From Streptomyces sp. NBC_00568 (GTDB taxonomy: Bacteria > Actinomycetota > Actinomycetes > Streptomycetales > Streptomycetaceae): a stretch of DNA of 64,000 bases. Shown piece by piece: positions 57,954-64,000 of this stretch. The DNA lies in the NCBI RefSeq assembly GCF_026341855.1, contig NZ_JAPENW010000001.1:5509001-5573000 (forward strand), given 5' to 3'. Both the position numbers and the translations under genes were made by a program. The notes beneath the pieces were generated by a model. That model was not told the origin of the DNA. It worked only from the letters and a program-made list of their open reading frames with translations, and made no database searches. Position 1 is the first letter of the stretch, and each line of letters opens with the position of its first letter.

Positions 57954-60900
57954 TGGTCGTCGCCCTCCAAGTCGCCTTCGAGCTCCAGATAGGTGGCACG
58001 CAGCCGCTCCAGCGTCTCCGCGTCCGGCTCGGCCCACAGCCCGCGGTCGGCGGCCTCCAGGAGCCGCTCGGTGATGCCGCGCAGCGCCCACGGGTTGGAC
58101 TTCTTCATGAAGTCCCGGTTCTCCGCGTCGAAGACGTACTCCGCGCTGAGCTTCTCGTACATCCAGTCGTCCACGACCCCGGCCGTGGCGTCGTACCCGA
58201 AGAGGTAGTCGACGGTCGCCGCCATCTCGAAGGCGCCCTTGTAGCCGTGGCGGCGCATCGCGGCCATCCAGCGCGGGTTGACCACCCGGGCGCGGAAGAC
58301 CCGGTGCGTCTCCTCGCCGAGCGTGCGGGTCTTCACCTGGTCGGGCACGGCCGAGTCACCGACGTACGCCTCCGGGCTCGCGCCGGTCAGATGGCGCACC
58401 ATCGCGACCATGCCGCCGTGGTACTGGAAGTAGTCGTCGGCGTCCACGAGGTCGTGCTCGCGGGTGTCGACGTTCTTCGCCGCGACCGCGATCCGCCGGA
58501 ACGCCGTCTCCATGTCCCCCCGCGCCGCCCGCCCGTCGAGCCCGCGCCCGTAGGCGTAGCCGCCCCACACCGCGTACACCTCGGCGAGGTCGGCGTCCGA
58601 ACGCCAGTTGCGGGCGTCGATCAGCGGCAGCAGACCGGCGCCGTACGCGCCCGGCTTGGAGCCGAAGATACGGGCGGTCGCGCGCCGCCGGTCACCGTGC
58701 TCGGCGGTGTCCTCGTCGGCGTGCTTGCGCACGTAGTTCCGGTCGGCGGGCTCGTCCAGCTCGGCGACCGCGCGCACCGCGTCGTCGAGCAGCCCGACGA
58801 CGTGCGGGAACGCGTCCCGGAAGAAGCCCGAGATACGGACCGTGACGTCGATGCGCGGGCGGCCGAGCTCGTCGAGCGGGACGATCTCGAAGCCGGTGAC
58901 GCGCCGCGAGGCGTCGTCCCACACCGGGCGGCAGCCCAGCAGCGCGAGGATCTCCGCGATGTCGTCGCCCTGGGTGCGCATGGCGGACGTGCCCCAGACG
59001 GTCAGCCCCACGGACGTCGGGTAGGCGCCCGTGTCCTGGAGGTAGCGCTGCACGAGCGAGTCCGCGAGGGACTGCCCGACCTCCCAACTGAGCCGGGAAG
59101 GAATGGCCTTGGGGTCGACCGAGTAGAAGTTCCGGCCGGTCGGCAGCACGTTGACGAGTCCGCGCGTCGGCGAACCCGACGGACCTGCCGGGACGTAACC
59201 GCCGTTCAGCGCCTTGAGGATGTGCCCGATCTCGTCCGTCGTACGGGCGAGCCGCGGCACGACCTCGCGGCAGGCGAACTCCAGCACCGCGACGGCGTCC
59301 GGGAGTTCGACGCCCAGCACCTCGCGCACGAGCGCCGGGACGGTCGCGGTGTCCCAGCCGCGCTCCTCCATGCCCAGCGCCGCCCGGCGGCACAGCTGCT
59401 CCAGCAGGTCGATCGCGTCGGCCGCCGTACGGGCCGGACCGTCGACCAGGTCCGTCAGCTCGACGGGCACCTTCACCGGAGCGCCCGGCTCGGCGAGCAG
59501 CTCCTTCTCCACCAGGCCGAAGTACTCGGCGAGACAGGCCCGGAGACCCGGCAGCGCGTTCGCCGCGCCGCCCCACACCTGCGAGGCGCGCAGCACGGCG
59601 AGCACCAGGTTCACCCGCGGCTCGGCCTCCGGACCCCCGCCCAGGATGTGCAGGCCGTCACGGATCTGCACGTCCTTGATCTCGCACAGATAGCCGTCGA
59701 TGTGCATCACGAACTCGTCGAAGTCGCCGTCGTCCGGCTGCTCGTCGACGTGCAGGTCGTGATGGAGCTCGGCGGCCTTGACGAGGGTCCAGATCTGCGC
59801 GCGGACCGCGGGGGCCTTCGTCGGGTCCAGATCGGACACGAGCGCGTACTCGTCGAGGAGTTGCTCCAGCTTGGCGAGGTCCCCGTAGGTGTCGGCGCGC
59901 GCCATCGGCGGTACGAGGTGGTCGACGACGGTGGCGTGCCCGCGGCGCTTGGCCTGCGTGCCCTCGCCGGGGTCGTTGACGATGAACGGGTAGACCAGGG
60001 GGAGTTCGCCGAGGACGGCGTCGGGCGCGCAGCCGCCGCTGAGCCCGAGTCCCTTGCCCGGCAGCCACTCCATCGTGCCGTGCTTGCCCATGTGCACGAC
60101 GGCGTCGGCGCCGAAGCTGTTCTCCAGCCAGCGGTAGGCGGCCATGTAGTGGTGCGAGGGCGGCATGTCGGGGTCGTGGTAGATCGCGATCGGGTTCTCG
60201 CCGAAGCCGCGCGGCGGCTGGATCATCACGACGACGTTCCCGAACTGCAGGCAGGCCAGCACGATGTCGTCGCCGTCGACGTAGAGGGAGCCCGGCGGCT
60301 CGCCCCACGCCTCCAGCATGCCCTCGCGCAGCGCGGGGTCGAGCGTCTCGAACCACGCCCGGTAGTCCGCGAGCGGCACCCGCGCGGGGGCGGCGGCGAG
60401 CTGCTCCTCGGTCAGCCACTCGACGTCGTGACCGCCGGCCGCGATGAGCCGGTGGATCAACTCGTCGCCGTTGTCCGGGTATTCGGTGAGGGCGTAGCCC
60501 GCGTCCCGGAGCGCGTCGAGGACCCGTACGGCGGAGGCGGGCGTGTCGAGACCGACCGCGTTGCCCACCCGCGAGTGCTTGGTCGGGTAGGCGGTGAAGA
60601 CGATCCCGAGCTTTTTCTCCGCGTTCGGCTTGTGCTTCAACAGGGCGTGCCGCAGGGCGATTCCGGCGACCCGCGCGGCCCGCTCGGGGTCGGCGACGTA
60701 CACCGGGACGTCGTCCGGACCCTGCTCCTTGAAGGAGAACGGCACCGTGATGAGACGGCCGTCGAACTCCGGGATCGCGACCTGCATCGCCGCGTCCATG
60801 GGGGACAGGGCGGCGTCCGAGGCGTCCCAGGCGCTCTTCGACGAGGTCAGGCAGAGCCCCTGGAGGACGGGGATGTCGAGGTCGGCGAGCGCCCCGATGT

Positions 60901-61603
60901 CCCAGGCCTCCTCGTCGCCGCCCGCGGACGCCTGCGAGGCGTGGGTGCCGCCCGCGGCGAGGACGGTGGCGACGAGCGCGTCGGCCCGGCCGAGGATCTC
61001 GTACAGGGCCGGGTCGGCTCCGCGCAGCGAACCGCAGTACACCGGGAGGGCGTTGGCGCCGCGTGCCTCGATCGCGTCGCACAGCGTGTCGACGAACGCG
61101 GTGTTCCCGGACAGCTCGTGGGCCCGGTAGAACAGCACGCCGACGGTCGGCCTGCCCTCGACGAAGGCGCGTTCGCCGTGGACACCGAACTCCGCCGACT
61201 TCCGCGGCTCCTCGAAGCCCTCGCCCGTGAGCAGCACGGTGTCGGAGAGGAACCGGGCCAGTTCGGTCAGGTTGGCCGGCCCGCCCTCGACGAGATACCG
61301 CAGCGCCTCCGCCACGACACCCGCGGGCACCGACGACTCGGCCATCAGCTCGGCGTCCGGGACGGACTCACCGCCCAGCAGCACGGTCGGGATGCCGGCC
61401 GACCTCAGGAAGGCCAGTCCGTCCTCCCAGGCACGCTTGCCACCGAGCAGCCGTACGACGGCGAGGTCCGCGCCCTCGACGAGCGCGGGGAGTTCGCCCG
61501 CGACGTCCACCCGGGTGGGATTGCCGATCCGGTAGGCGGCGCCGGAGGCGCGGGCCGCCAGCAGATCCGTGTCGGCGGTCGACAACAACAACACTGTGCT
61601 CAT
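57950..61603 (-). CDS. cobN: Cobaltochelatase large subunit
   Basis: 1217 residues, normal for CobN. Characteristic segments include VAFYRAHELSGNTAFVD-like text (LFYRAHELSGNTAFVD), FTAYPTKHSRVGNAVGLDTP, MGKHGTMEWLPGKG and WGTSAMRTQGDDIAEIL. It inserts Co(II) into hydrogenobyrinate a,c-diamide with ATP hydrolysis by the adjacent ChlI/D protein. ATG 61603 overlaps the cobQ stop. It is the late-insertion enzyme of the oxygen-dependent route. Confidence 0.96.
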   Translation of the reverse strand: MSTVLLLSTADTDLLAARASGAAYRIGNPTRVDVAGELPALVEGADLAVVRLLGGKRAWEDGLAFLRSAGIPTVLLGGESVPDAELMAESSVPAGVVAEALRYLVEGGPANLTELARFLSDTVLLTGEGFEEPRKSAEFGVHGERAFVEGRPTVGVLFYRAHELSGNTAFVDTLCDAIEARGANALPVYCGSLRGADPALYEILGRADALVATVLAAGGTHASQASAGGDEEAWDIGALADLDIPVLQGLCLTSSKSAWDASDAALSPMDAAMQVAIPEFDGRLITVPFSFKEQGPDDVPVYVADPERAARVAGIALRHALLKHKPNAEKKLGIVFTAYPTKHSRVGNAVGLDTPASAVRVLDALRDAGYALTEYPDNGDELIHRLIAAGGHDVEWLTEEQLAAAPARVPLADYRAWFETLDPALREGMLEAWGEPPGSLYVDGDDIVLACLQFGNVVVMIQPPRGFGENPIAIYHDPDMPPSHHYMAAYRWLENSFGADAVVHMGKHGTMEWLPGKGLGLSGGCAPDAVLGELPLVYPFIVNDPGEGTQAKRRGHATVVDHLVPPMARADTYGDLAKLEQLLDEYALVSDLDPTKAPAVRAQIWTLVKAAELHHDLHVDEQPDDGDFDEFVMHIDGYLCEIKDVQIRDGLHILGGGPEAEPRVNLVLAVLRASQVWGGAANALPGLRACLAEYFGLVEKELLAEPGAPVKVPVELTDLVDGPARTAADAIDLLEQLCRRAALGMEERGWDTATVPALVREVLGVELPDAVAVLEFACREVVPRLARTTDEIGHILKALNGGYVPAGPSGSPTRGLVNVLPTGRNFYSVDPKAIPSRLSWEVGQSLADSLVQRYLQDTGAYPTSVGLTVWGTSAMRTQGDDIAEILALLGCRPVWDDASRRVTGFEIVPLDELGRPRIDVTVRISGFFRDAFPHVVGLLDDAVRAVAELDEPADRNYVRKHADEDTAEHGDRRRATARIFGSKPGAYGAGLLPLIDARNWRSDADLAEVYAVWGGYAYGRGLDGRAARGDMETAFRRIAVAAKNVDTREHDLVDADDYFQYHGGMVAMVRHLTGASPEAYVGDSAVPDQVKTRTLGEETHRVFRARVVNPRWMAAMRRHGYKGAFEMAATVDYLFGYDATAGVVDDWMYEKLSAEYVFDAENRDFMKKSNPWALRGITERLLEAADRGLWAEPDAETLERLRATYLELEGDLEGDDQ

Positions 61604-63195
61604 GCGGGCGCTCCCGGTGGAATGAAGGGCAGTCCTTGCGGCGCGCCCGACTCGATGAGCCGCCACAGCGCGTCCGTGTCCGCGTGTTCCTCGATCAGAT
61701 CGCCGAGCCGGTCCAGCTGCTCCTCGCGCAGCGCCGCGAACGACGTGTCGGCCGCCGGCACGAAACGGCGGCCCGCGGCGGCCGCCACCTCGCGCAGGAA
61801 GGCCCGCCGGAAACCGTCCGATTCCAGCGAGCCGTGCCAGTGCGTGCCCCAGACGGCGCCGACCCGGCACCCGTCCGAGCTGTGTCCATGGTCATCGGAG
61901 ATGAACGCCTCGCCACCGGTGACTTCGGCGACGCCGTGATGGATCTCGTACCCCTCGACGTGCTCGCCGAGGGCCTTGCCGACCGGCCGGGTCAGGGTCT
62001 TCTCCCGCGCGAACCGCACGCGTACGGGGAGGAGTCCGAGCCCGTCGACATGGCCGGCGCGCGACTCGACCTCGTCCTCGATGTGCTCTCCGAGGAGCTG
62101 GTAGCCGCCGCAGATGCCGAGGACGGGCCGCCCCTCGGCGGCCCGGCGCGTGATCGCGTCCGCGAGGCCGCGCTCACGCAGCCATGCCAGTGCCTTCACC
62201 GTGCCCCGGGTTCCGGGCACGATGACGAGGTCCGCGTCGGCCAGCTCCTCGGCCCGGTCCACGAACCGCACGACGACGCCCGGTTCGGCGGCCAGCGCGT
62301 CCACGTCGGTGAAGTTGGACATCAGCGGGATCGCGCAGACCGCGACGCGCAGGATGTCCTCGCCGACGGGGGAGGAGACCGCCGACTCCCGGACCGCCCC
62401 GCGCAGCGACACCCTCAGGCCGTCCTCCTCGTCGATGCCCAGACCGTGCTGGAAGGGCAGCACGCCGTAGGAGCGCCGCCCGGTGAGGCCGTGCAGCATG
62501 TCGAGGCCGGGCTCCAGCAGGCTGACGTCTCCGCGGAACTTGTTGACGAGGAACCCGGCGACGAGCGCCTGGTCCTCGGGCGACAGCAGGGCCACCGTCC
62601 CGAAGAACGAGGCGAACACGCCGCCCCGGTCGATGTCACCGACGACGAGCACGGGAAGCCCCGCGTTCCGTGCCACCCCCATGTTCACGATGTCGGTGCG
62701 CCGCAGATTGATCTCGGCCGGACTGCCGGCTCCTTCACAGATCACCGCGTCATACGTGCCCCGCAACTGGGCCAGACAGTCGAGGACGGTCCCGAGGAGT
62801 GCTTCCTGGCGCCCTCCGCGCAGCCTTTCGCCGGGGGACCCCGCGCCCGGCAGCGGTTCCGCCGCGGACCCGGACGTCCCGAAGAAGCCGCGCGCGCTCA
62901 TCTCGCCCACCGGACGGCCCATCAGGACGACCTGGCTGCTGCGGTCGCTGCCCGGTTTGAGCAGCACGGGATTCATCAGCGCGGTCGGCTCCACGCGGGC
63001 GGCCTGCGCCTGCATGGCCTGCGCCCGCCCGATCTCGGCTCCCTCGCGCGTCACGAACGAGTTGAGGGACATGTTCTGCGCCTTGAAGGGCGCGACCTTG
63101 ACGCCCTGGCGCACCAGCCACCGGCAGATCCCGGCGGTCACGACGCTCTTGCCCGCGTCGGAGGTGGTTCCGGCGATCAGCAGCCCGCCGCTCAT
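61600..63195 (-). CDS. cobQ: Cobyric acid synthase
   Basis: 531 residues. The ATPase P-loop reads IAGTTSDAGKSVV, the glutaminase nucleophile is in GICGGYQLLGE and the partner His in VEGYEIHHG. It amidates four side chains of adenosylcobyrinic acid a,c-diamide to give cobyric acid. ATG 63195 overlaps the cobD stop. A short Gly/Ser/Pro insertion around residues 105-125 is not part of the conserved core. Confidence 0.96.
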   Translation of the reverse strand: MSGGLLIAGTTSDAGKSVVTAGICRWLVRQGVKVAPFKAQNMSLNSFVTREGAEIGRAQAMQAQAARVEPTALMNPVLLKPGSDRSSQVVLMGRPVGEMSARGFFGTSGSAAEPLPGAGSPGERLRGGRQEALLGTVLDCLAQLRGTYDAVICEGAGSPAEINLRRTDIVNMGVARNAGLPVLVVGDIDRGGVFASFFGTVALLSPEDQALVAGFLVNKFRGDVSLLEPGLDMLHGLTGRRSYGVLPFQHGLGIDEEDGLRVSLRGAVRESAVSSPVGEDILRVAVCAIPLMSNFTDVDALAAEPGVVVRFVDRAEELADADLVIVPGTRGTVKALAWLRERGLADAITRRAAEGRPVLGICGGYQLLGEHIEDEVESRAGHVDGLGLLPVRVRFAREKTLTRPVGKALGEHVEGYEIHHGVAEVTGGEAFISDDHGHSSDGCRVGAVWGTHWHGSLESDGFRRAFLREVAAAAGRRFVPAADTSFAALREEQLDRLGDLIEEHADTDALWRLIESGAPQGLPFIPPGAPA

Positions 63196-64000
63196 GCGGT
63201 GCGCCCCTTCCTGGTGAGCAGAACCGTGAGCAGAACCCGTCCGGCGGCGCTCACGCCGAGCGCGAGCCAGCCGACGCGACGGGAGAGCCGTACGGCCCGC
63301 TCGATGTCGTGGAGATGGACGGCGCGTCCCGCCTCATTGAGCACGGGCCGGTGCTCGACCCGGCCCCCGTACGCGAGGGTGCCGCCGAGCCGTACGCCGA
63401 GCGCGCCCGCGAACGAGGCTTCCACGGGCCCGGCGTTGGGGCTCGGATGCTTGCGGGCGTCCGCGCGCCAGGCGCGCACGGCGCCGCGCCTGTCGCCCCC
63501 CGCCGCGGCCGCGAGGACGGCGGTCAGCCGGGCTCCCGGCCAGCCGGCGACGTCGTCGAGCCGGGCGGAGGCCCAGCCGTAGCGCCGGTACCGGGGGGAC
63601 TTGTGCCCGACCATGGCGTCGAGCGTGTTCACGGCGCGGAAGGCGACGAGCCCCGGCACACCGCCGACGGCGCCCCAGACCAGGGCGCCCACCACGGCGT
63701 CGGAGGTGTTCTCGGCGACGGACTCGACGACGGCACGCGCGACGCCGTCGGCGTCCAGTGCCTGCGGGTCACGTCCGCACAGATGCGGCAGCCGTTCCCG
63801 GGCGACCTCGATGTCACCGGCCGCGAGCGCGCCGGCGACGGCCCGCGCCTCGCGGCCGAGGGAGGTCCCTCCGACGACGGCCCAGGTGGTGGCGGCGGTC
63901 AGCGCGACGGAGACGGCAGGCGAGGTGCGGACGGAACGACGCGCGAGCGCGGCCAGTCCGGTGGCACCGCCCACGCAGAGGGCCGTGTGCAGCGCTCCCC
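63192..64000 (-). CDS. cobD: Adenosylcobinamide-phosphate synthase, N-terminus outside window
   Basis: At least 269 codons, open to the right edge; the frame continues past GTG 63974 with plausible residues, so the start lies beyond the window. VARAVVESVAENTSDAVVGALVWGA and AFRAVNTLDAMVGHKSPRYRRYG are CobD/CbiB signatures; it is a membrane protein that joins aminopropanol (phosphate) to cobyric acid. It overlaps cobQ by four bases and is the first gene visible of the cob operon. Confidence 0.93.
   Translation of the reverse strand, partial: GALHTALCVGGATGLAALARRSVRTSPAVSVALTAATTWAVVGGTSLGREARAVAGALAAGDIEVARERLPHLCGRDPQALDADGVARAVVESVAENTSDAVVGALVWGAVGGVPGLVAFRAVNTLDAMVGHKSPRYRRYGWASARLDDVAGWPGARLTAVLAAAAGGDRRGAVRAWRADARKHPSPNAGPVEASFAGALGVRLGGTLAYGGRVEHRPVLNEAGRAVHLHDIERAVRLSRRVGWLALGVSAAGRVLLTVLLTRKGRTA

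Overview
The window is a very GC-rich stretch of chromosome from a Streptomyces-like actinomycete. The evidence is strong G/C bias at third codon positions, frequent GTG starts, ATGA/GTGA gene overlaps, twin-arginine-type signal peptides, mycothiol-linked (MDMPI/DinB) domains, SigE- and SigK-type ECF sigma factors, ectABCD, a TTA leucine codon of the kind read by bldA tRNA, and an actinobacterial cobalamin cluster with CobN and a fused ChlI/ChlD chelatase. No rRNA, tRNA, insertion sequence, prophage or CRISPR array was seen, and gene density is that of a normal chromosome arm or core.

Layout. 1-3853: end of an unrecognised gene, an MFS exporter, a secreted serine hydrolase and a TIGR03086 (DinB-like) protein. 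4314-22630: a pectin/sugar-acid utilisation region. It begins with a GntR regulator, a DHDPS-family sugar-acid dehydratase/aldolase and an IlvD/Edd-type sugar-acid dehydratase. A tightly overlapping operon follows (two ABC sugar permeases, a Gfo/Idh/MocA oxidoreductase, a PmoA/DUF6807 protein, a GH43 glycosidase), then the solute-binding lipoprotein. Next come the secreted enzymes: CE12 rhamnogalacturonan acetylesterase, PL1 pectate lyase, two adjacent CE8 pectinesterases and a PL9 pectate lyase. An acid phosphatase and, on the other strand, a PL3 pectate lyase close the region. 22845-27472: SigE-type sigma factor with a co-translated membrane protein, an NCS2 purine permease and a class B penicillin-binding protein. 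27628-30063: IclR regulator divergent from a 2-oxoglutarate-semialdehyde dehydrogenase, plausibly the last step of the sugar-acid route. 30166-35238: housekeeping and accessory genes (DUF1349, GNAT, FrnE/DsbA, class V aminotransferase, ECF sigma factor, zinc-finger/MDMPI fusion). 35390-38612: ectABCD on the minus strand. 39103-44055: a class V aminotransferase divergent from a polar amino acid ABC transporter and an amidohydrolase. 44338-45261: a secreted LAETGG wall-anchor protein. 45609-64000: cobalamin genes on the minus strand, interrupted by one plus-strand ZIP metal transporter; the last gene (cobD/cbiB) runs off the right edge.

How the parts may work together. Secreted lyases and esterases would cut homogalacturonan and rhamnogalacturonan. 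The ABC transporter, which lacks its own ATPase as is usual in Streptomyces where MsiK is shared, would import oligomers or sugars, and GH43 and the cytoplasmic enzymes would process them. IlvD/Edd dehydratase, DHDPS-family enzyme and semialdehyde dehydrogenase together match the enzyme set of the non-phosphorylative pentose (Weimberg-type) route to 2-oxoglutarate, but the split location and the substrate are inference. Two near-identical palindromes (GCAAGCGCTTGC type) precede the permease operon and the binding-protein gene, suggesting control by an unlinked LacI-family regulator.

The cobalamin genes cover most of the corrin-ring steps from precorrin-2 methylation to cobyric acid, plus adenosylation and the cobinamide steps. 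They mix late-insertion (CobN) and early-insertion (CbiX, CbiG) components.
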